From Neodiprion pinetum (taxonomy: Eukaryota; Arthropoda; Insecta; Hymenoptera; Diprionidae): a stretch of 64,000 nt of DNA. The notes under the pieces are model-generated. The model saw only the letters and a program-made list of their open reading frames with translations, ran no database searches and was not told where the DNA came from. The position numbers and the translations under genes were made by a program. Every line of letters begins with the position of its first letter. The stretch's first letter is position 1. The stretch covers positions 3,948,501 to 4,012,500 of the forward strand of contig NC_060233.1 in assembly GCF_021155775.2 (NCBI RefSeq). The letters are read 5' to 3'. Positions 14,801-26,800 of the stretch are shown piece after piece.

Positions 14801-17800
14801 CAGAATTTGAAGAAAAAGAATCACACAAGAATCGCTCCAAAACTGAAGGTTTCCTCTAAATTTACCCTCAAGCAGTCAGTTTTTCTCCTAAAACCATCGT
14901 ATTTTTGCTAGTCAGTTACTTTTTTTTCCATAAACTAAAACGGACTGAATAAATCAATTTGACGCTTGAGGAAAATGTTTACACATCCAACTTAACATAG
15001 GAATAAAATAATATACATTGAATCGGAAAACTTTACTTATACTTAATTAATCTTAATCTCAAATTATTTTGTTCCTACATTTAGTTGGAAATACGAATAT
15101 TGTTTTCAAGCATGAAATTGATTTTTTCAGTAAATTTGAGTTTATGAAAAAAATAACAATAATAATAATTGAACAACATCGAAAATTACAATGTATGTTA
15201 CATCAAAACATTCAATGGCTTTCCGGGCGCGTCTAATATTATTCGAAAATTTGTATGCTTTCAAGAGAATTTTTTTTCTCTAATTTCAACATACTTTTGG
15301 AGTGCAATCGAAAAAATTTCAAAACCATCAAAACAACATCTAACTTTTCTCTATTTGGTTAGCACTATGGAAAAATATTGGAACTCTAATACCCCCCCAA
15401 TTTTACGCAGCTTTCACTTATTTCTCCCAAAATTCAGTTTCAAGGAACCCACAAACAATGAGCATGCTTGTACCCGTCTTGAATTCAGTCCCAAGAAAAC
15501 GGGTACTCGTAGCGTCGGCTGGTCGGTAACCCGAAGCGAACATTGAGTCGTGTGTACAAGTGCCAATGGTTCGAAGAAATTCGGTACCCCAACTAACTTG
15601 ACCCTGAAGTTGCGTACAGTTTGTCGAGTTCGGCAGTCCGATGCACGGAAAAATTGCAGGCATATTCAAATCACGATCCAGCCAAATAAACAACGATGAT
15701 GCATACACACATGGTGTCGATGACGCGGATGAATCTCCAAATCAGATAGCGCAAGAAGTTTCATAATTGTTTTGTAAACCGCCGTTTGTCGCAATGCTCG
15801 TATTTTCAAAAATGTTCAGCACCGAGTGCGACACGTGCGGTGTGTAATGAGATCGATCGTTGAACATGAGCAATTAACTTACGCCTGCGTGTTTTTACAT
15901 CTATGTACTTTATTTTTTCTTATGGTTTTTTTTTTTTTTTTTTATTATTCTTAAACCTACTTTTCATATTTTGCCAACAACGTGTAAATATTTACCATAT
16001 GGATGTATGAAATCGGCTTTTGATATCGTTCGTGAACTTGTTACTTGACCGCGACGGCTTGCGATAATACCTTTGGCCTGGACTTTGTCGACGCTTTCAG
16101 CGGTCACGTCATCTACGCGTTTACAGTTTCTTCGGTACATTTCCTGGTTTACGTTGCCTGCAATCAAGGGGAATGGAAAACACTCGTTCAGAAGGCTTGC
16201 CGCCGAACTTGTGTACTCTTGTAATACCTACCTAACTTATTTTGTCTTCCGGGAATTTTTCGACCGTCCTGCGAAAGTACAATGCATTTTTCAACTCGAA
16301 TAGTAACTGATTTTCAAAGAAAAAAAAGAGTTTTCTTTTGTATAAACGGTCTTCCTCTGCGGTCGGAGGCTAGATTTTGTTCCAAGTAAAAGTTACATAC
16401 ATATTCGGGACTCTACGTACCGTAATTCTTACGTTCGGTTTATCTAACTACAGTAAGAAAAAAAAAAAAAACTCTGAAGCAAGAAGTTGAGTAACACAAA
16501 AAATAAAGAAACCACAGATCGAAAATACTGTCTGTTCGTAAAAACAACACAACACGTTCCTGATTTACGCATCAGATGTAGACGAGAGACGGGCAAAATG
16601 GGCCCTTTATTCAATGAAATGGGATTTAAAAAAATGCCACTTGAAGTGTATTTCCAGGCCAAAAATAACAACAAACGCGTCGTTGAAATGGGTCTAACGT
16701 TATTCTTCGATTAGTGGGCCCGTTTTGTCCGCCTATCTCCTGTATGTGATTTTACATACTTCACAAATATGTGTATCAAGTACATTATAAATTCTCCTCG
16801 TGACCTGTCGTTGTCATCCCCTAATCCGCAATTCGCAATCTTAATTGAATCATTAGCCCCGCTAGAGCTGGTATACTTATCCCGACTTATCCGGTCCGAA
16901 CCAACCGTAAATCTGAACCAATTTAGGTTATCGTCGCTGAGTTGAGTAGGAAACCACAATAACAGGTTACATGTTATCATATGTGATGTAATCAAGTTTT
17001 TCCGAATCCATAATAACATCCGAATTATAAACTCGTTAAAGAGTCTAAGTAAATGAAATACGAAAAAAAAAAAAATGGAAGACTATTCGATGATGTTGCG
17101 GCATCACAACAGGAAAATCGTACATCGGTAGATGCTGCAGTGGAAAATTAAAGACTATCTACATATTTTTATACTCCGTGACGCTGCAGTTTTTTTTTAT
17201 ATTAGTATTCGTGACGTCAACTGACGCCGAGACCCAAAACCATCGGTGAGATCGAAGCTTGGATGGAATAACAACGAGTGCTCAACTCAAATTACCAAGA
17301 ACTGATCAACGTCGAGTCATCCAACCACGATACGCATCGTACATCCGAAGGATCTCACACTCGTTTACCCCCCTTCTCCTTATCACGTATCGCGTATACC
17401 GTTTGCACACATGTATCATGTATAAAGTATGCGGTATACATACCGGGAATTTCCAGACGGCTCGCGGCTCTACGCGGAACGCGTCACGGTTATCCCTTCC
17501 CTGCATATATAGCCCAGTCAGAATGTACAGCATAAAAATAAAAATAAACCAGAAACTGCAATTTCTAGATACCAAAATTTTCTTTTCCTAATCTTTGGGG
17601 TGGGGGGTTAGTCTAAATCCCGAATTTCTCACAGAGACTACATTAGCTTCGTCCGCCGTGTTGAATTTATAGTTTAAATCGCAAAGTATCGATCGTAGAC
17701 AAAAAACTATCATTCCCAAAGTTGTAGAGACATTAATTTCCCACAAGTTTAGTCCCCCGCCATTTTTAGTAAAACGTTAAAAATGACCGAGTTATTTGAC

Positions 17801-20800
17801 CGGAAACGAATTCCCTCCAAAATTCAAAATGGCGACCGAAGCTAACGGGAAATGTGATGGAAATTCTGGGTTTAAACCAAGTATAATACCGACGGTTGGA
17901 AGAAGAAAACCTCGGTTAGAAAAATTGCAATTTTAAAACTCACACTTCGAACTGGAACTGAACAAGCAGCGGAGGCAGAGAAGGCCGGGTACGTCGAGTT
18001 ATCGCTGGATTAAAGTGGCGGTGCAGTGACGCGATTGGCTGCTGCCCTCCTCCCCCTCCTCGAGCCTTTCGAACGTTCGCTCGCTGCCTTTTGAACGGAA
18101 CGGAACGCAACGTAACGAATCCCCAGTCTGCGTCCTCCTCAGTCTGGTATTCGACTCCCTTGTAGCCGGCTCGGGTCGCGTTCGTCATCCTCCACGTGCA
18201 CGTTCGGAACGTAACGTTCGTTTCGTCGTCGTTGTCGCGTTGTAAAGAATCAGTGCCTTCGCGAGCACCTGTTATCATCGTCATGTTGGAACAGGAGAAC
18301 GTCGTTGGATCCGGTTGCGATGTCTGCGGTGAATTTCTGATAGTTTATCGCGAGCTTATACAAAAAGTAAGTCTTCCCGCCAGAATTTAAAAAAATTGAA
18401 AAATGATCGGGAATTTTTACGATTTAATATACAGAGCACGTAATTTTATCGTTCGAGGAATTATGAAGAAACTGTCGGGCTTGGCGGGAGGTTTAATTTT
18501 TATACAGCACAGTATCGTCGCTTCTTACAACATCGTGGTTGTACACACCTATCGGGTACACGCTTGCGAAAGAAATGTTGCCGCAATAATTCAGAGTGTC
18601 ACTGTACGTACGTTACACCTACACATGTGTGTGTGTCTCCATCTCGATGAAAGGAAAGACTGCAAAACGAAAAGTGAGAGTGATGATTTTTTCCTCGTTG
18701 TGCAGCCTCGGTCGATTACCGGAAATAACTCGACGAATAACTGTACCGGGAAAAATTATATCCTCAAGTTGTCCCTCTCGCGTCTACTGTATTTTATTTT
18801 ACGTTCTTTTTCATCGGTTTCGTGGATTTCCGTTCAATTTTGAAAACCTGAAGAAATTTAGAACAGCGATCGTTGTACACAGCATGAATTTCATTCTGGA
18901 TTTTCAATCCGAGCCTCGGACGAACATTCGCGAAAATTTAGATAACATTAAGGTATTATATATACAACACCGTTGTACAAACACAACCGTCTATCTGGAA
19001 TAATGATTCCAAAGTTGGAAATTCCTCTGGATTCCTATCGATGTATATGTATGTCTATACATATATCGGTGATATCAGCTTATCGTTGTGTGCACGATAA
19101 AATCTTGGTTATACGTACTTCGGCCACGCGCTGTCAGAAATTCTCTCAAGAGCAAACAGCGTGGAGCGAGGTATACATACAATGTTACACACGAGTAGAG
19201 ACCGGAAGTGACTGGCTCCCGATTCGGCCTCGCGCCGTGTGTTCTCTTTTCTCGTTCAAAGGCCGAAGCGCTTCGTCACACAGAATTTCTGAAAGTCGAA
19301 TTACCATTAGACGCTAATGATCGTAATCGGTAGTCGACATTGGAGACCCTTGGGTCATATCTCTGCTGCGCCTCGATGCATCAGAACTGCTGGCTAAAGG
19401 CCACCGACGGATCGCTGCGACGCTTTTGGCTCCTTCGAGACCGCTTTATTCTTTCGCGATCTAATTAGAAGCATCGAGTAGCGCGTCTCGCTGAGAAGGG
19501 AAGACGAATCGTCTTCGGTCCGCGTTTTTCCTACTTTTTGTATCTTCGTCTTGTGTCGCGAAAAAAGTTATCGCCGTCATGGATACCCTCGACAATATCG
19601 ACAGTGACCTATTAATTGAACTATATGTCAAGTTAAGTACATCCGACACGTGTGCATGCAGGTTGATTAACTTTGGTGTTCCACGCTTCAAGTCACTGTT
19701 CGATGTTTTATGAGACTGAAGTTGGTAACGTTAACGTAACGAAAAATTACTATTCTTCGAGTTTACAGTGAATTTCAAGTCGTTAAGTTTTCGAAATATG
19801 AATACGTTCTGCCTTGTTATGATTTAGACTACTTTAGACATCGCTGCAATTGCGAAATATTGGTTTTTCCGAAACGTTCATCGTCACGATAACGTTACTT
19901 ACTTCCGTCTGTTCATATTTTTCCCAATCGTGTTTAGTGCCACTTCTTGTAGCGACTCTGGTGTAGCAATGAATAATTAATAACGCTTCAATGTATCGTT
20001 GACGGTTTACGCAAAACAAAACATAGGCTGATTAGCTTCTGATTGCTGTTGTACGGTATTTGAATAATTGTGATCATTACGTATATTTATGCAGCAGTTG
20101 GGAGAATGTCGACGATTGTAGAAACGAGGTTGAAGTTATTAACGTTATCGTAACGATACATTGTGGGGGGAAAATCAGTGTTTTATTAATTTTACAATCA
20201 TTTTTAAGGAACGTAAGATTTCGAAACGTGGATATGTTTTGTTTTACTACGGTTTACCGAACTTCAGACAATTCGAAAATCGCGAAATAACGGTTTTACC
20301 TCAGCGTGAATCGTTACCAACTTCAATATGATCTCTATAGAAAGACTGCAAGAATTTTAGAACTCTTATAAATACGTGTGTACTTTATTCTCTGATTTCG
20401 GCGTTAAAAAGCGATTATTTTTATCGCCAGTCGAGTCTTTCTATCTGTATAATGATCGCGTGTACGTTACTAATGCTATAATGTACGATCTACGGTCAAG
20501 TTGTACGATTTTCTGTATATTACATCAATATGAACTTTGTAGAGGTTTCTTCCACCGTGCCTCGTTTTTATACCGAATGGACGGAAAATCAGAAGCTGAC
20601 TATGCCCCGTATAACGGTTAAACTTATGTGTAATCCACGTCCGGTACATTTGTTGGGTGAAAGTTATTACACGGACTTTCAACATTTCGACAAACTTGAT
20701 ATTATACATACGAGCTTTCATTCCGGTGTACCGATGGTTCAGGTACGAAAAAATTGCTGAGCATGTACAGGATCATCGTTGTGGTCGAAAGTTTTGGCAA

Positions 20801-23800
20801 ATATTCGTCGCGTTTTGCTATCATATACATTTGAGTATATTTATTTATCCGGTTACGTGGGACACAAATGAATCTTAAACGGGCAATGCGAATCTATATT
20901 TAAAGAAGACGGTGTGTGTACACAAAGGTAATCTCTCTTGCAAATAACCGATCGATAACTACTTATTGCCGTTTGTACCGAATTAGATCCAATTAAAGGG
21001 ACCTTGACGAACGACGACTGCGCAAACGGTTCGTTTCGGCGTCTAGACAGACTTCTGACTCGTTGGATCTAACGTTTGTTATTATAAAAGATATCGAGTT
21101 ATGCCTCGAGGTTTGTCATGCGCGCGTTTTACGACTATGGAATAAACAAACTCGGCATTCAGAGTATAATAGGGATTATTTAACTTGGTGCTCTGGAAGC
21201 AATTTGCACAATATGCAGTGCAAAGACACCGCACACGGGGATAAAATTGTTTCGAGGTAAATGGAAATATGTCGACGTTCTTTTATACCTGTGATTGTAT
21301 CTTAGTCATTTACATCGTGTTATAATTAATTAGAAAACTTGCAAGGAAGTACGCTCTTTTTTCATCTTCGTATGGAAAAAAGAATATGTAAACATCTGCT
21401 GGTGGGATGGGGTCGAAATTCCGAATTTCCAAAAAGTTCCGTAAGCGTCAAATGCCGAATTTTTCGGCTGTGAAACTTGAAGTAAATAAATAAAACTTTG
21501 TAGAAACATCAAACTTTCCAATGGTCCGAAACACGACGCTCAAGTTTCGAAACGAAAAAATAGCGAAAGGGCATAACCCGACGGGTCAAAGTTCCGAAAA
21601 TGCGAAAATGAGAAAATTTTAAAAGCTGAAACATCGAAATTCCGAATGAACGAAGATTTTCAGTTTCGTGAATTTCTGACTTGTTGAAATTTCACCACTC
21701 TGATCCTCCTTTGTTTTGGAATTTCAATATTTTTACATTCGGAATCCTGGTCATTCTGATTTGGCGCTATCGGAACGTTACTTTTCTTAACTTTGCTCCA
21801 TCGCAACTTGAATTTTCGGAACTTTGAGCCGTCGGTATTCCGACCATTCGAATCTTTGTTGTTTCTTCAAAGTTTGATTCTTCACTTCGAGTTTCGCCAC
21901 CAAATAATTCGGAATCAGGCGCTTTCGGAACTTTACAAATCCGGAACTTAACACGGCACGTGAATCCAAGGCACGTGACATCCTCTTACCTTCTCATTCT
22001 AAGCTCTGTATAAACCTACACATACATTCGGTTCTAACACCAGTTATACACAAATGCGTGCATATACCTGCATCACTTATGTATACATATAACTCTGACC
22101 ATGTCAACGACTCCGAGTTTGAACTGGTTCTTATTAGCATTATTACAATACACAAATATACATCTAACGTCATCCTCTTTTGAAACGGGGACGGTAATTT
22201 GCACTCGCGCATACTTTATATACTCCTCTTTTTCTTCTTATTTCACATGTAAATTGATATGGTTAAAATGAAGCAGCCGTGAAAAATGATTTACTTTTAT
22301 ACGAACACGTGTCGTCGACGATGACGACGAACGCTTATCGTTGTACGGATCGTCTTTATCATTTTACACGCGCGTTTCGCGACGACGAGTCGGTCCGGTA
22401 TCAGTCTACAATACCTGCTGATATTATTACTTATGTATACAAATGTCTCGTCGTGCAGGCGGTGGGAGATTTTTTTAACCACCTCAAGACAGACAGCTCT
22501 CAGACAAGACGAGCCTTTTACTACGGTAACCAAAACAACGTGTTTTGAAAATCATCAAATTTGTTCTTGACTTTTGCCGCTTTGTTATCGGTTTGCAAAT
22601 CGGTTGTATTTCAATCTCGCTTTACACATACACACACACGCGCGCGCGTTTATTTATTTTTTCCGGTTTTGTTTTCAAGTACCCGATAAGAAAAAAATAG
22701 GAAAAACAAACACAACTCTCGATTGACAATTGCATAAGCGGTGATCGTATTATATACGTATAAGGTATACCTATATATTATATATACCTATATATCTTGT
22801 TACAATTGGTATCGGGTGCAGGATTGAATCGCAGTAATGTAGAAAAATATCGGTGTGTATAATTGATTCTCGTTGTTCTAAAATGCCGTGCAATTTCAAA
22901 TCGAAATATATAAAGCTTAGTTATACTAACATTAAAATCTTGGGTACGATTACAAGACGATTGTGGTTTTGATAATAGTACAATTGAATTATAAGTTATG
23001 TTATTTCCTCATGCGCGCAATAACAAACGAAATAGAAATGTATGGGAGTAAAAATCAAATAATCCGTAATTGGACAGTTGTACTTATCGCGCGAATCTTT
23101 GAAAAATAATATCGTCTGCGTCTGATTGTTGTATAAAAAATAGTTTGACGTACGCAGCAGTAATTTATTTGAGTTATATAAGATAGATACGCGTATACAT
23201 ATATGTATGTAGAATGTAGATAATTGATATAATTGACTGACGATGGTCAGATTATACTCCTTATACGTACACACGTACAATAATCACGACACTGGAAATT
23301 TTATCAAAGTTCGTCTGCTGTTGATGACGCATCAACGAATTCTTTTCTACTACTTGCTGCGCACACGTTTCACTGTTTGTATTGTAATATAACAAATAAT
23401 AATAATTATACGAATATGTACATTTTACCGAGTATGAGGCATTTCTCAAAGACTTTCTAGCGATTTAAATTAAAGAGGACAAAGGAGGAGGTTGCACAGG
23501 TTTTATTTTCTGTCTACGAATCTCGCGATTTCTTTACCAATTCCATTCGTGACATTAAAATATGTACGGAATACTCGAGTCTAGCCAGAGCGTAACGATA
23601 CGTTACATCTTTGGTTACACGGCTGCTTTCCTTTCTTTTTTTCATTTATTCCTTCCCTTCCACCAACGTTAAAAATAATTTTGATTCTTGGCTTCGTGGC
23701 TCGGCTCCTCATTTTGCCATGACCCTGGGGCACTGCCTGGATCTATTTACGAACAAGTTGAAAAGAAATTCGTTTCGTCATGTTTTATATTTCAGATTTT

Positions 23801-26800
23801 TTCAAGTGCAAATATGTGCGGTCAAAATCGCGCTATCGCTGTACAAGTTGTTTTTTTCTTTTTCTTTCGTCTTTTTTTTTTTTCTCCACTTTTTTCCTTT
23901 CAAATCTTATGAAATCGAGGAGGAGGCGAAAATTATGCTCGAGGTCGTCGTGTGGAATCTAGTATAACAACGTACTCGTATATGTCCGGTAAAGACTACT
24001 TTCTCAATTCGAAATCGACCTAGAGTTCTCTGCGGTGTTCCGTAACGATAATTCAACGGAATGCCCTTCGCGATTATGTCGTTCATTATTCAATACGGTC
24101 CTTGAATTTTTTTTTTGTCACAATTTTGACATTAAAATTATGCCGAACCTTCAACGGATTTTAAAAGGAATGTTAAATTCAGCGGTTTAACCATCCGCAA
24201 ATTATCGCAGTCACGCGATTCTTTCTTTAAAGGTTTTTAATATTCGATTTCAAAATTTATCTTGCTTTTTTTTTCAATAACAATTTAACAAACGATTCCA
24301 TTATACGAACACTGATTTAACGATCCAGGAATGCAGGTCAGATGCATACGATACATGTACAGAAATTTGATCAGCTGTGATTCATATCGTCAGTGGGTAT
24401 AATGAAAAAATAGCAAAATGCGGACATGGTATAATATATAAAAATTTCAGCTCTATCAAAGTCACGAGGCTGCGATTGAGATCGTTGAGGAGAGAGTGAG
24501 TGAGAGAGAGTGAGGGGGGGGGGGGGGAGCAACGAGCTGTTGCTCTCTTATCAAGTCGTGCACTCTGTACTCAATGCGTGCAACGACTCTCGCGATATCT
24601 CTAATTCCCATATTGAAAATTCCCTCTCACCTCATCCCCGAGATGAATATATCTTTCTCTGTTCCTCGATCTTATCTCCTTTCTCATTCTCTTATATTTA
24701 ATACAATACGATACGATACGAGCTCTACTACGGCGTTGTACGATCCCACGAATTTGTCGAAAGTTTGAAAAAGAGAATTCTTATACATATCTGGCTGTAA
24801 GTATGCGAGGATTAGAAAAGAGGCACAGGGTGTGCTAATTCGCGAAATAGCTTCGCGACAGCTCGGCTGCCACGTGGTTCAGAATGTTGAGTAATCCGCT
24901 TCAGGGACGCGTTGGCTTCAAATCTAGTTTCGTCTAGCTCAAACTCGGGACGACGACAGAGACGGACAGATAGATGTATACTTATAGGACAGATAGCGGA
25001 AGCGGAAAATGTTGCCTCGTCGCTTTAACCGCGTCACCGTTTGTATTATATATATCAAACGGTTGAAGTTTGATTTTCATTCGATTTATTTAACGGTTTC
25101 TGTTATATGTACTATGGTTTAATCCGCTTGGAAGTGGAAAAAAAACGGCGAGACTTTATTCTCTCTCTCAATATCAATGTCTCTGCTAAGTATTTACGTG
25201 AAAAAGGAAGCCTGATTGTGAGACAATATTCTGGGACAACCCGGAGTCTGTGTGAGCTTGGGAACGATGCTTATCGCGTAATATGACGCATTTCGTCTTT
25301 ACGAAATACACGCGTAACTGTACACGCGTGTATATTTCCAGAATGTGATTCACATGTCGGGCGGCTGTTTCTCGCATAGTTCGAACACTCGTGATTATTG
25401 TAATATATCTATGTCTCTGACGATGAGAACGAGGAGAATATACGCTTGAATATGCGGTTTTTTCATTGAAAAAAGTTTTAAAAAAATAATAACAGATATA
25501 GTTCCAATTTTGTGTTAACGATATTTCAGTTATATTACTGGTAACGGATTACATTGTAAAGTGTGTTTTTTTTCCGTTTCAAGTTCCATGAAATCTCTCA
25601 ATATGTCCAATGCAGTCACGATTGAGTCAGATGAACAGTTATCTTGACATTGTACCAAGTATTTTAGACTCGCGTTAACGATACTCACTGATTCTTGTCT
25701 CGAATTGATGTAATTATCTCATTCTGGAAATTAACTTTGCATATGAACACAGAGCTCGATCCGATGATGACCTCAGCGATTTTAAAGAGAGAAACAAATG
25801 ATTGTTCGACAAAGCTGTCTGCTTTGAATTTTGACAGCATGCTTTGGGTGAAACGCCGCCGTTTCATCGTAGATAAACTATTAATAATGAATGAGTATTT
25901 GAGTGTATCGGAATTTTGGCATTTACTTTGCCTACGTTATCAAATGGATATCGCAGATAGTAAAGTATGGTCACGCCCTATGTTAGTATATGTAAATATC
26001 CTGGTGTATTGTCGATAATTCATATGAAATTGAATTAATAATAATTTTTCTTTTGTGGTTATCGTTACAGTACCTCGACATCGGTGAGGATATGGGCGTA
26101 CCCGATGACTTTACCAAAAGCGAAATGGTCTCGGGTATGTGGTGGAGGCATCTATTGGCTGGTGGAATCGCTGGCGCTGTTTCGCGAACCTGTACGGCAC
26201 CTCTCGACCGTATTAAAGTATACCTACAGGTAATTAAACGGTGATCGACGATCGTTCATTCTTATATTCTTTGCTCTTAATTGCTGATATTTTGTTATGG
26301 CTGAAGCTGAAAACATGGTAATTATTTCGTTGCAAACTTTTGATACTGGTTTATAATAAATATCTGTTTTACACTACCGTTTGTTGATAAACATTCGGAG
26401 CTGTGCAATCTCTTACAAAGTCGAATTAATCAGTTCTAAATCTGAGGATCAGTAGACCAGATTTAAAATCAATTACCCAATTTCATTCAATCTTGATTTT
26501 TGGACAGTATTTGGTAGTGACTTTAATTAATTCCTCCTTCAAGCGCAAAGCTATAATGGATTGGAAATACAGATTATATTCAAATGCGAGCAATGATAAA
26601 TTACAAAATCGTGTAGCGAAATCTTCTTCTTTTCAAAACCTCTGTCTCAATTATTGAATGAATATAATACATTGATCGCTGTTTTTTTTTTATAGTCAGT
26701 ATTATTATTCAAATATAACAGGCAATGAGTGGCATAGATGTTTCTTTACAGGTACATGGAACGAGACAGTGTAACATATCATCCTGTTTCAAACACATGC

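Larger units (their letters stand above)
10438..26070 (+). other. SCaMC intron 4 (15.6 kb)
   Basis: A very long intron dividing the EF-hand exons from the carrier exons. It holds a GC/CpG-rich block at 10780-11170, a second CpG-rich block with a candidate first exon at 17940-18366, and a weaker candidate coding first exon at 20530-20741. It also contains several foldback or MITE-type repeats and a GA-rich stretch at 24483-24530. Elsewhere it is AT-rich with no recognisable gene. Open frames of up to about 190 codons (e.g. 11373-11942) look like low-complexity Phe/Leu/Tyr translations without splice or homology support. Confidence 0.7.

Noticed and set aside
22279..22458. Possible further SCaMC first exon with a GC donor (GTGCAG|GCGGTG)
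   Set aside because: The donor context is poor and no CpG-rich promoter precedes it.
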